From UBA1858 sp045105615 (GTDB taxonomy: Bacteria > Pseudomonadota > Gammaproteobacteria > UBA4575), in the NCBI GenBank assembly GCA_045105615.1, contig JBGCDS010000026.1:1-64000 (forward strand): a DNA stretch of 64,000 nucleotides, given 5' to 3'. Under the pieces are notes generated by a model that was given only the letters and a program-made list of their open reading frames with translations, made no database searches and was not told where the DNA came from. Positions within the stretch are counted from its first letter, which is position 1. Each line of letters opens with the position of its first letter. This document shows positions 35,751 to 43,537 of this stretch, one piece after another. The position numbers and the translations under genes are program-made.

Positions 35751-36687
35751 GAGTTCTAAATATAATCAATTACATAACAAATTTTGCGGCCTAGAATTTC
35801 AAACACCTTTGGTGTTACTTTCAGGCTGCGTTGGGTTTGGCCAAGAATACACGCGCGTGGTGGGATATTCTAATCAAGAAATCGGTGCTATCTGCTTAAA
35901 AGGAACAACGCTTGAGAATCGCTTAGGCAATCCTGCTCACCGAATATACGAAACACCTGCCGGCATGCTGAATGCGATTGGTTTACAAAACCCTGGCGCG
36001 AAAACCGTTGTTAACGACTATCTCCCTAAGTTGGATTTTAACGAAACACGATACATCGCGAATGTCTCAGGATCGACAATCGAAGAATACACTGAGGTAA
36101 CGCGGATATTCGATGATTCTCCGATTGACGCCATCGAGATCAATATCTCATGTCCCAATGTTAAAGAGGGTGGTGTCGCCTTCGGCAATGATCCTGACAT
36201 GTCTGCACGTGTGGTAGAAGCATGTCGCTCAGTCACTGCCAAACCCTTAATTACCAAACTATCGCCCAATCAAACAGATATCGCCTATAACGCCAAACGC
36301 TGCATTGAAGCAGGGACTAACGGCTTTGCGGTGATTAATACCTTAATGGGAATGGCGATCGATATTAATTCTCGTAAACCAGTCATAGGTAACAATCAGG
36401 GTGGCTTATCTGGGCCAGCTATCAAACCAATTGCCTTACTCAAAGTGCATCAAGTTTACCAGGTATGCAAAGATCACAATATTCCTATTATCGGCCAAGG
36501 TGGAATTTGCTCTGGTGAAGATGCTTTAGAATTTTTGATTGCTGGTGCTAGTGCAGTTGGTATAGGCACAGGGCTTTATTACGACCCTTTAATTTCTACT
36601 GGTATCAATCAAACGATTTGTGATTATCTAGAAAATAATCAACTCTCCCATATTTCTGAATTGGTCGGCAGTCTTACTTTGAATTAA
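35749..36687 (+). CDS. pyrD: Dihydroorotate dehydrogenase, class 1B type
   Basis: This 312-residue flavoprotein is predicted to oxidise dihydroorotate to orotate. Signatures are NAIGLQNPG (about 75-83), the base loop NISCPNVKEGG with catalytic Cys (C135) rather than the Ser of membrane class 2, NTLMGMAIDI, GGLSGPAIKPIAL and IIGQGGI. Cys places it in soluble class 1, and the length and GGLSGPA motif resemble class 1B, which normally pairs with PyrK. No pyrK is in the window. Most gammaproteobacteria use class 2. The related enzyme dihydropyrimidine dehydrogenase (PreA) is a less likely alternative. Confidence 0.85.
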   Translation: MSSKYNQLHNKFCGLEFQTPLVLLSGCVGFGQEYTRVVGYSNQEIGAICLKGTTLENRLGNPAHRIYETPAGMLNAIGLQNPGAKTVVNDYLPKLDFNETRYIANVSGSTIEEYTEVTRIFDDSPIDAIEINISCPNVKEGGVAFGNDPDMSARVVEACRSVTAKPLITKLSPNQTDIAYNAKRCIEAGTNGFAVINTLMGMAIDINSRKPVIGNNQGGLSGPAIKPIALLKVHQVYQVCKDHNIPIIGQGGICSGEDALEFLIAGASAVGIGTGLYYDPLISTGINQTICDYLENNQLSHISELVGSLTLN

Positions 36688-36691
36688 TACT

Positions 36692-37036
36692 ATGAAACAA
36701 GAAACTAAAAAAATTTTAGACAAGCAGCTTAAAAAAGATCGTCATTTTTTAATCTATGCAATTGTCGCAATCATACTCATCACCAATATCGTCTACATAA
36801 TTTATTCGCCAGCCACAACTACTATAGTGACCGGCATGGCTATACAGATATCTGCATCAAACAACGATTCAGTACCATCGCATAATACTATGAGTGTATT
36901 ACTAGATTCAGGCGAAACAGTACTAGTAGACATACCAGGACCAGATTTTTTCAAACATCATGCGAAAGTTGAGCTAACAAAAGCTGTCTCTGTCATGGGT
37001 AAAACAACTTACGAGTTTAATGACTATAAAGAGTAG
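36692..37036 (+). CDS. Unrecognised small membrane protein
   Basis: This is a 114-residue protein with a Lys-rich cytoplasmic N-terminus (MKQETKKILDKQLKKDRH), one membrane helix (about 19-39, FLIYAIVAIILITNIVYIIY) and an extracytoplasmic domain of about 70 residues with predicted beta strands (MSVLLDSGETVLVDIPG, AKVELTKAVSVMGKTTYEF). No family is recognised. The beta-rich domain looks like an OB- or S1-like fold, as in membrane-anchored accessory proteins, but that is a guess. It follows pyrD after 4 bp and so is probably co-transcribed with it. It ends convergently to ntrC. Confidence 0.75.
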   Translation: MKQETKKILDKQLKKDRHFLIYAIVAIILITNIVYIIYSPATTTIVTGMAIQISASNNDSVPSHNTMSVLLDSGETVLVDIPGPDFFKHHAKVELTKAVSVMGKTTYEFNDYKE

Positions 37037-37044
37037 TTCGCTCT

Positions 37045-38457
37045 TCACTCTATAGCTGTGCCACTGTATTCATACATATGTAACTCTTGAATTTTACGCG
37101 TAAGGGTATTGCGTCCCCAACCAAGTAACTTAGCAGCACGTTGTCTCTTACCGCCAGTTTTCTTCATCGCTACTTCAATCAGTACTCTTTCGAACTGTGG
37201 TGTTGCATCTTGCAGTATTTCGGCATCACCATTTTCAAGTTTTTGATCTGCCCAGCTTGCCAACATTGATTGCCAGTTGGATAACACCTCAGTAGATACC
37301 CCTCCCTCTTTTAACTCACTTGGCAAATCTTCAAGATGAATCGTTTTACCTGAAGCCATCACAGTAAGCCAACGACACAAGTTCTCTAACTGACGAACAT
37401 TGCCAGACCATTCCAAACCACTTAGGTAGGTACTCACATCACTCTCTAGTTGTTTTGCTTCTACCTCTAATTCATTTGCTGCTGATGAGAGAAAGTGTTT
37501 TAACAAGATAGGAATATCCTGGCGGCGCTCTCTCAATGCTGGCACCTGTATACGTATTACATTGAGTCGATGCATTAAATCTTCACGAAACGCACCTTTT
37601 TCGACAAGCTCTTGTAGGTTTTGATGTGTAGCTGCAATGATTCTTACATCGGCTTTAACAGGCTCATGCCCACCCACACGATAAAATTCTCCATCAGATA
37701 ACACGCGCAATAAACGCGTCTGCAAATCAGCTGGCATATCACCAATTTCATCTAAAAATAATGTGCCCATATTCGCCTGTTCGAAACGCCCGCGTCTTTG
37801 CCCCTGCGCACCTGTAAAAGAACCTTTCTCATGACCAAACAATTCGGATTCCAACAAGTCCTTCGGAATCGCAGCCATGTTCAATGCTATGAATGGTTTT
37901 GAACATCGCAACGAATGTTTGTGTAGTGCATGTGCAACCAACTCTTTACCTGTACCAGTTTCACCATTGATTAATACAGTAATACTCGATCTAGATAGCC
38001 TACCTATCGCACGAAACACTTCCTGCATAGCCTGTGACTCACCAATTATCTCAGGGACTTCTTCTTCAGTTGCTTCAGGTGAATCCGCTTCCTCATTAGA
38101 CTGACATGCTCGTTTTGTTAGTTCTACAGCTTCATCGACATCGAACGGCTTAGGCAAATATTCAAATGCACCACCTTGGTAGGCATGAACTGCATTATCT
38201 AAATCTGAATGTGCAGTCATCACTATCACGGGCAGCTCTGGATGTTGTGTTTGTACTTTTTCTAAAAATTCAAACCCATCCATACCTGGCATACGCACAT
38301 CTGTAATAATGACATGGGGTGTATTAGTAGCTAGTGCTTGAATCGCATTTGCTGCTGATTCAAACACAGTTACACCTAATTCAGCTTTTTTAAGTGCGCG
38401 CTCTAATACCCAACGTATAGACCGATCATCGTCAATTACCCAGACATCACTTTTCAT
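37045..38457 (-). CDS. ntrC: Nitrogen regulator NtrC (sigma-54 activator)
   Basis: This 470-residue response regulator has a receiver domain with Asp53 (ITDVRMPGMDG). The AAA+ domain has Walker A GETGTGKE (165-172) and the sigma-54 contact GSFTGA (212-217, Ser for Ala in GAFTGA). A Fis-type helix-turn-helix lies at the end (RQRAAKLLGWGRNTLTRKI). Phosphorylated by NtrB under nitrogen limitation, it activates sigma-54 promoters such as that of glnA. It is minus-strand, 39 bp downstream of ntrB. Confidence 0.97.
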   Translation of the reverse strand: MKSDVWVIDDDRSIRWVLERALKKAELGVTVFESAANAIQALATNTPHVIITDVRMPGMDGFEFLEKVQTQHPELPVIVMTAHSDLDNAVHAYQGGAFEYLPKPFDVDEAVELTKRACQSNEEADSPEATEEEVPEIIGESQAMQEVFRAIGRLSRSSITVLINGETGTGKELVAHALHKHSLRCSKPFIALNMAAIPKDLLESELFGHEKGSFTGAQGQRRGRFEQANMGTLFLDEIGDMPADLQTRLLRVLSDGEFYRVGGHEPVKADVRIIAATHQNLQELVEKGAFREDLMHRLNVIRIQVPALRERRQDIPILLKHFLSSAANELEVEAKQLESDVSTYLSGLEWSGNVRQLENLCRWLTVMASGKTIHLEDLPSELKEGGVSTEVLSNWQSMLASWADQKLENGDAEILQDATPQFERVLIEVAMKKTGGKRQRAAKLLGWGRNTLTRKIQELHMYEYSGTAIE

Positions 38458-38496
38458 ATCTATTTACTCTATTCAAATTTATTGTTTCATAACTCA

Positions 38497-39543
38497 TTAG
38501 ATTGGTAGCAGTATCCTAAATTCTGTTTTACCTACTACCGACTCAAATTCAATTAGCCCATCATGTTGATTAATTAACATTTGAGATATAGCTAAACCCA
38601 ATCCAGTACCATCAGTTTGACCAGACACCATTGGAAAAAATATTTTCGCAGCAATATCTTCAGATATACCTGGACCGTTATCTATCACGCTTAAACATGC
38701 CACTAGCTTGTGAGCTTTTCCATTTATCGTGTATCTACGCAGCACACGTGTTTTAAATATTATTTCAGCATCTTTCTCTACTGCACGAATTGCATTTCGA
38801 GTAATATTTAAGATAGCTTGTACTAATAAATCTCGATCAAAATTAATCATTGGAATGCTTGGGTCATAATCAATTCTGAAATTAATTTTTTTGTCATCTT
38901 CTGCAGAAACCAGGCTATAAACGTGATGCAATACTTCATGAATATTATGTGGCATTTTATTCGGCACCATGTTTGGGCCTAACATCCGATCTACTAATTT
39001 ATGTAATCGATCTGCTTCTTTAATAATGATCCCTGTATATTCCGTTAGCTCGTTGTTATCTAATTCTGCTTCTAACAGTTGAGCAGCGCCTCGCAAACCC
39101 CCTAACGGATTCTTAATCTCGTGAGCCATGCCCCTCAACATACTACGTGTTGCTTGATGCTCTTTTAATAGATGATTTTCTTTTAAAATTTTCAATTGTC
39201 GATCTAGCGTAATAATTTCGACTAACGCTTTTTCATCACCCTCAAATTCGACTGGATTGATTGTGCAGTTCGCTGTTATTTCACGATTATCAGATACACG
39301 TATTAAACATTCATGTTCAGTCCATGATTGACCACGCTTAATAGATTCATGCATACGTTGATGAAAACCATTGTCATCATCTACCAACATAGCTGAAAAC
39401 TTAATTCCGCAAGCACGCTTACTGCTGACACTAAATATTGCTTCAGCGGCTGGATTCATATACTCAAGCTCACACTTTTTATTTAGCAACAAAATTGCTG
39501 TTCCTTGATTATCAACTATCGTTGAATAAAAACTTTCCTTCAT
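38497..39543 (-). CDS. ntrB: Nitrogen sensor histidine kinase NtrB
   Basis: This is a 348-residue soluble kinase/phosphatase for NtrC, controlled by PII. An N-terminal PAS domain (about 1-115) is followed by the H-box RGMAHEIKNPLGGLRGAAQ (His141) and the ATPase with NITRNAIRA, SVIDNGPGI and GTGLGLAI. ATG at 39543 matches the family start, and an in-frame TTG 18 bp upstream lies within the predicted promoter. A sigma-54-like promoter and an NtrC-type palindrome are upstream. Confidence 0.97.
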   Translation of the reverse strand: MKESFYSTIVDNQGTAILLLNKKCELEYMNPAAEAIFSVSSKRACGIKFSAMLVDDDNGFHQRMHESIKRGQSWTEHECLIRVSDNREITANCTINPVEFEGDEKALVEIITLDRQLKILKENHLLKEHQATRSMLRGMAHEIKNPLGGLRGAAQLLEAELDNNELTEYTGIIIKEADRLHKLVDRMLGPNMVPNKMPHNIHEVLHHVYSLVSAEDDKKINFRIDYDPSIPMINFDRDLLVQAILNITRNAIRAVEKDAEIIFKTRVLRRYTINGKAHKLVACLSVIDNGPGISEDIAAKIFFPMVSGQTDGTGLGLAISQMLINQHDGLIEFESVVGKTEFRILLPI

Positions 39544-39556
39544 AATTATTCTTTCT

Positions 39557-39572
39557 TGCAAGTTCTGAACCA
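39557..39572 (-). promoter_or_regulatory. Sigma-54-type promoter of ntrBC
   Basis: On the minus strand TGGTTCAGAACTTGCA carries GG and GC at exact -24/-12 spacing with a full TTGCA. The predicted +1 is only about 3 nt before the ntrB ATG, so the mRNA would be almost leaderless. This is the main reason for caution. Confidence 0.5.
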
Positions 39573-39604
39573 GACTATGTTTTGATAGGCTTGAATTGGC
39601 TATT

Positions 39605-39696
39605 TGCCGCAGAATGGCGCATCTGCGTCTATTTAGCAGATCACTTAAGGTGCAGTGCTGATACAGCTAAGAATACTCTTGCACAGTAATGGTGCA
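39605..39696 (-). promoter_or_regulatory. NtrC-type binding sites upstream of ntrBC
   Basis: TGCACAGTAATGGTGCA (39680-39696) carries both TGCAC and GGTGCA arms of the enteric NtrC site and lies about 140 bp upstream of the predicted ntrB start. A weaker relative, TGCCGCAGAATGGCGCA (39605-39621), lies about 65 bp upstream. Confidence 0.6.
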
Positions 39697-39716
39697 ATAA
39701 TTATTTGCGGGGATAT

Positions 39717-40247
39717 TTAGATACTGAAACGGTGCAGAGTAAACGTTGTTACTCTAGTTTCTCTCAAGACAAATCCTTGATTATTAATGATGCTCGCTTT
39801 GATTTCGTGTGTCCCACGGTCGACATTATCGAGCAATATAGAAGTATTCTCTCCCTTTGACACCTCAACATCATCCATATAAATAACTAACTGATGACCA
39901 AGATCGACGAATATTTTGGGCTCTATTTGAACATTTATCGACACTTTTCCCGAATTTTCTCGAACTTCTGAATCGTGTAAAGGTGAGACAATAGCAAGGC
40001 TTTCATAAACTGCCTTTTTATCTTCTGGCTGAGACGAACTAATTGCAGTGCTTTTGTTTACTTCTAACCCAGGTACAGTATTGATACGCGGAAGAACTTT
40101 CTGTTTAACCTCGCCTTCAATTTTATCTAGCTCTGACGGTGGCTGGTCTGAGAATATTATATTGCCATCTGCATCTTTCCACTTAAAAAGCTCAGCATGG
40201 GCACTGATCGCAAATAGACTAATGACCAAAAACAATATTGATTTCAT
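39717..40247 (-). CDS. DUF4124-domain periplasmic protein
   Basis: This is a 176-residue exported protein. A signal peptide (about 1-18, ending AHA) is followed by the DUF4124 domain (about 19-50, ELFKWKDADGNIIFSDQPP). A variable middle and an Ig-like C-terminal part (about 85-175, with VSINVQIEPKIFVDLGHQLVIY) complete it. Function is unknown. A DUF4124 protein between glnA and ntrB is common in gammaproteobacteria, so location helps more than sequence. It lies between the glnA terminator and the ntrBC promoter. Confidence 0.85.
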   Translation of the reverse strand: MKSILFLVISLFAISAHAELFKWKDADGNIIFSDQPPSELDKIEGEVKQKVLPRINTVPGLEVNKSTAISSSQPEDKKAVYESLAIVSPLHDSEVRENSGKVSINVQIEPKIFVDLGHQLVIYMDDVEVSKGENTSILLDNVDRGTHEIKASIINNQGFVLRETRVTTFTLHRFSI

Positions 40248-40301
40248 ATCTCTAAGGTACGTTGATAGATAACTCTTAGATACACAATATTCAAGATGGT
40301 T

Positions 40302-40333
40302 GCAAAAAAAACGCCCCTGTACGGGGCGTTTTT
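40302..40333 (-). terminator. Terminator of glnA
   Basis: CGCCCC and GGGGCG form a 6-bp GC stem around TGTAC (40312-40328), with an A-tract on one side and a T-tract on the other. It can end glnA transcription on the minus strand and also works in the reverse direction. Confidence 0.9.
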
Positions 40334-40357
40334 ACGACCAATGATCGATTTTACTAC

Positions 40358-41767
40358 TTAACAGCTGTAATACATTTCAAATTCGATTGGATGAGTGGCC
40401 TGACGCAATGCAGTCACTTCTTCCATCTTAAGCTCAATGTAGCCATCAATAGCATCATCAGTAAATACGCCACCCGCTTTAAGGAATTCGCGATCGTTAT
40501 CTAATGCTTCTAATGCTTCATCAAGAGAGGCGCATACCTTAGGAATTGCCGCATCCTCTTCTGGTGGTAAGTCATACAGATCCTTATCATTTGCTTCACC
40601 TGGATCAATCTGATTTTGAATACCATCAAGGCCTGCCATCAGCATCGCAGCAAAGGTAAGATATGGATTAGCTGCCGCATCACCAAAACGTACTTCGATA
40701 CGACGCCCTTTAGGATTTGACTCAAAAGGAATTCGGATAGAAGCTGATCTATTGCGAGCTGAATAAGCAAGCATCACTGGTGCTTCAAACCCTGGTACTA
40801 ATCGCTTATAGCTATTCGTTGAGCCGTTTGCAAAAGCATTGATCGCTTTAGCATGCTTTAAGATACCGCCAATGTAGTAAAGCGCAGTTTGTGAAAGGTT
40901 GCCGTATTTATCACCAGCGAATAAATTTTCACCTTCTTTAGCTAATGACATATGAACATGCATACCATTGCCGTTATCACCTACTAATGGCTTAGGCATG
41001 AAAGTCGCTGTTTTACCGTAGTTATGCGCTACATTTAATACAACATACTTCAAGATTTGGTTATGGTCAGCACGTGTTACCAACGTATTGAATTTTGATC
41101 CAATTTCACATTGACCAGCCGTACCAACTTCATGGTGATGTACTTCTGTTTCTACGCCCATCTCTTCCATCACTTGGCACATTGCAGAACGTACGTCTTG
41201 CAATGAATCTACCGGTGGTACCGGGAAGTACCCCCCCTTAACGCCAGGACGATGACCTATATTACCTTCTTCAAATACTCGGTTAGAGCTCCAAGCTGCT
41301 TCATCTGATGCTATTTCAAAAGATGCACCTGACATTTCATTTTTCCAGCGAACATCGTCAAAAATAAAGAACTCAGGTTCAGGACCGAAATAAGCCGTGT
41401 CTGCTATACCTGAGGACTTCAAATATTCTTCTGCACGCTTAGCCACTGAACGTGGATCACGCTCATAGCCTTGCATAGTCGCAGGTTCTAAAATATCGCA
41501 GCGTAAGACTAAAGTAGGATCACTGAAAAATGGATCCATCACCGCTGAATCAGCGTCAGGCATCATAATCATGTCTGACTCATTAATCCCTTTCCAGCCA
41601 GCAATTGATGAGCCATCAAACATTTTGCCTGATTCAAATACACTCTCATCAATACTATGGGCGGGAACTGACACGTGCTGCTCTTTGCCACCTGTATCAG
41701 TAAAGCGAAAATCGACGTAACGTACGTCGTTATCTTTTATCATTTTTAAAACATCACCTGCGGACAT
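40358..41767 (-). CDS. glnA: Glutamine synthetase type I
   Basis: It forms glutamine from glutamate, ammonia and ATP. It has 469 residues, as in E. coli GlnA. Conserved are the DGSSIAGW loop, GPEPEFFIFD, the ATP-binding NGMHVHMS and the substrate loop RNRSASIRIP. The adenylylation site KDLYDLPPEE keeps Tyr398, so control by GlnE is expected. Transcription should come from the sigma-54 promoter at 41852-41867 under NtrC. Confidence 0.99.
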   Translation of the reverse strand: MSAGDVLKMIKDNDVRYVDFRFTDTGGKEQHVSVPAHSIDESVFESGKMFDGSSIAGWKGINESDMIMMPDADSAVMDPFFSDPTLVLRCDILEPATMQGYERDPRSVAKRAEEYLKSSGIADTAYFGPEPEFFIFDDVRWKNEMSGASFEIASDEAAWSSNRVFEEGNIGHRPGVKGGYFPVPPVDSLQDVRSAMCQVMEEMGVETEVHHHEVGTAGQCEIGSKFNTLVTRADHNQILKYVVLNVAHNYGKTATFMPKPLVGDNGNGMHVHMSLAKEGENLFAGDKYGNLSQTALYYIGGILKHAKAINAFANGSTNSYKRLVPGFEAPVMLAYSARNRSASIRIPFESNPKGRRIEVRFGDAAANPYLTFAAMLMAGLDGIQNQIDPGEANDKDLYDLPPEEDAAIPKVCASLDEALEALDNDREFLKAGGVFTDDAIDGYIELKMEEVTALRQATHPIEFEMYYSC

Positions 41768-41851
41768 CTAGAAACTCCTATATTTTTTGATAATTTAATT
41801 AACCGGTAATGTGGCCGACTTTATTGTAGTTTTGTGTTGTCATTGGAACCA

Positions 41852-41867
41852 AGCATGATATGTGCCA
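41852..41867 (-). promoter_or_regulatory. Sigma-54 promoter of glnA
   Basis: TGGCACATATCATGCT on the minus strand matches TGGCACR-N4-TTGCW at all but one conserved position, with correct GG/GC spacing. Transcription would start near 41841, giving a leader of about 75 nt. Confidence 0.85.
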
Positions 41868-41927
41868 GACAATTAGTCATTAAAAACAAAGGCTTAGCTA
41901 CTCACACCAGAAGCAAATAAACAATAT

Positions 41928-41975
41928 TGCCCTAAACTGGTGCGAATAAATACAAAAGCGCTCTGTTATGGTGCA
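41928..41975 (-). promoter_or_regulatory. Paired NtrC enhancer sites of glnA
   Basis: TGCCCTAAACTGGTGCG (41928-41944) matches 14 of 17 positions of the E. coli glnA NtrC site TGCACTAAAATGGTGCA. CGCTCTGTTATGGTGCA (41959-41975) matches 12. Their 31-bp spacing is three helical turns, and they lie roughly 95 and 125 bp upstream of the predicted start, close to the E. coli arrangement. Confidence 0.75.
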
Positions 41976-42249
41976 GACAATACGGTGTTGGCCCACTTCA
42001 TAGAATGCAATTGAACGACTCTCCCTTATAGGTTCTTATAAAGTAAATTACCAACGCTGTCATCTTTAGCGTCATAATTTGTCAACAATAGCCAGAAAAT
42101 GCTTAAACGTGAACTAGTTCCGCATTCAAAACCAAGCGCTAAATTGTTACGTCCATCTAAATTAATAAACCTTTCAATCTTACCAACTTGTTTCTATTCA
42201 GTAAGTTATAAAATCTAATATTCCTCCACCCGCAAACTTGGCATAGCGA
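41976..42249. other. Intergenic stretch between NtrC sites and the candidate small RNA
   Basis: The AT-rich spacer between the glnA enhancer and the GGA-rich RNA has no frame, tRNA or strong repeat that I can see. A short inverted repeat, ACGCT...AGCGT, lies near 42054-42073. The remaining gap 42531-42645 before glyQ also holds no recognised element apart from a possible TACAAT -10 at 42609-42614. Confidence 0.5.
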
Positions 42250-42277
42250 TTGCTCTTAATATAGTTAGCTCTATATG
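42250..42277 (+). promoter_or_regulatory. Putative sigma-70 promoter of the GGA-rich RNA
   Basis: TTGCTC (42250-42255) and TATATG (42272-42277) are 16 bp apart, placing a start near 42284, just before the first GGA hairpin. No GacA-type palindrome (TGTAAG...CTTACA) was seen upstream. Confidence 0.45.
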
Positions 42278-42283
42278 ACACAG

Positions 42284-42530
42284 GTAATGCGATGAATACA
42301 GGGACTGTATTTTAGCAGTGCTCATCTCGGCAGGACGCCAGTTTAACGCCAGGACAGGATGTTCTCGTTAAGTTTGAGGTGATAGAGCTAAGGATAAGTC
42401 TCAAGCTCAGGGAGGGCTTAATTAGCTAAGGATGGCTAATTACGTGCAAGGACTTGGGATTTTCATGGAAGATCTATTGTTTCAGGATGAAATCTGTCAA
42501 GACATGGATGTCTTGCGACAGATCCTCAAT
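42284..42530 (+). ncRNA. Candidate CsrA/RsmA-sequestering small RNA (CsrB/RsmZ-like)
   Basis: Between 42302 and 42508 the plus strand has 12 GGA motifs, several in hairpin loops. Examples are AATACAG-GGA-CTGTATT (42295-42311), AGGACA-GGA-TGTTCT (42351-42365), AAGCTC-AGGGA-GGGCTT (42403-42419), TAATTAGC-TAAGGATG-GCTAATTA (42419-42442), CAA-GGAC-TTG (42447-42456) and AAGAC-ATGGAT-GTCTT (42499-42514). The last sits inside a longer ATCTGTC/GACAGAT stem. Repeated loop-displayed (A)GGA is the architecture of CsrB, CsrC and RsmX/Y/Z, which titrate the translational regulator CsrA/RsmA. No coding frame fits. The 3' end is unsure because the last hairpin lacks a strong U-tract. An unusual glyQ leader is the alternative. 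Confidence 0.7.
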
Positions 42531-42645
42531 TTCACTCGCGAAGTCATCAAAACTCCTACTCCAGTCTCTTTCTAGCAAAATAATACTCGTATTCACATAT
42601 GTTCGCGGTACAATCCCCGCCTCTCAAGATATGAACACGTGAGCC

Positions 42646-43527
42646 GTGAGCAATCCAGTTAACTTTCAAACACTCATATTAACTCTTCAACAGTATTGGG
42701 CAGACCAAGGGTGTGTATTGCTACAGCCATTTGATAAAGAAATGGGAGCGGGTACATTTCATCCTGGTACATTTCTGCGTTCGATTGGACCTGAACCATG
42801 GAAAGCTGCTTACCCACAACCATGTCGAAGACCTACTGATGGGCGATATGGAGATAACCCAAACCGTTTACAGCACTACTATCAATTTCAAGTAGTACTA
42901 AAGCCATCACCAGATAATATACAAGAGTTATATTTGCAGTCGCTGCAAAAACTTGGGATTGATCCATTAGAGCATGACATTCGTTTTGTTGAAGATAATT
43001 GGGAATCACCCACCTTAGGTGCATGGGGTCTTGGTTGGGAAGTTTGGTTGAATGGGATGGAAGTCTCTCAATTCACGTACTTCCAGCAAGTCGGCGGTAT
43101 TAACTGCCAACCTATCACAGGTGAAATTACTTATGGCCTAGAACGTTTAGCAATGTATCTTCAAGGCAAGGATGACATCTATCAATTAAATTGGAATGAT
43201 GACATTAGCTACGGCGATATTTTTCATCAAAATGAAGTTGAGCAATCTACTTATAATTTTGAGCATGCAGACACTAATCATTTATTTGATGAATTTGATG
43301 CTTGCGAAACAGAGTGTAATCGATTAATTGAAAATATATTACCGCTACCTGCTTATGAACAGGTATTAAAAGCATCTCACGTATTCAATCTGTTAGATGC
43401 ACGCCAAGTAATATCAGTCACAGAAAGGCAGCAGTATATTTTACGCATACGCACATTATCGAGATTAGTGGCGACGACCTATTTTGAATCAAGGGAAAGC
43501 AAGAATTTCCCTATGCTCAACAAATAA
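42646..43527 (+). CDS. glyQ: Glycyl-tRNA synthetase alpha subunit
   Basis: This is the 293-residue catalytic subunit of the alpha2-beta2 bacterial GlyRS. Characteristic stretches are FQTLILTLQQYWADQGCVLLQP, MGAGTFHPGTFLR and YPQPCRRPTDGRYGDNPNRL, plus the strand WEVWLNGMEVSQFTYFQQ. The start is GTG at 42646, and a second GTG lies 9 bp upstream. glyS follows after 10 bp. Confidence 0.98.
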   Translation: MSNPVNFQTLILTLQQYWADQGCVLLQPFDKEMGAGTFHPGTFLRSIGPEPWKAAYPQPCRRPTDGRYGDNPNRLQHYYQFQVVLKPSPDNIQELYLQSLQKLGIDPLEHDIRFVEDNWESPTLGAWGLGWEVWLNGMEVSQFTYFQQVGGINCQPITGEITYGLERLAMYLQGKDDIYQLNWNDDISYGDIFHQNEVEQSTYNFEHADTNHLFDEFDACETECNRLIENILPLPAYEQVLKASHVFNLLDARQVISVTERQQYILRIRTLSRLVATTYFESRESKNFPMLNK

Positions 43528-43537
43528 AGTTATACAA

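Noticed and set aside
42140..42250. GacA box upstream of the candidate small RNA
   Set aside because: A loose AACTTG...TAAGTT symmetry exists near 42187-42209 but has the wrong half-site orientation for TGTAAG...CTTACA.
42454..42642. 62-codon open frame on the plus strand
   Set aside because: It overlaps the hairpins of the candidate small RNA, has no ribosome-binding site and an implausible protein sequence.
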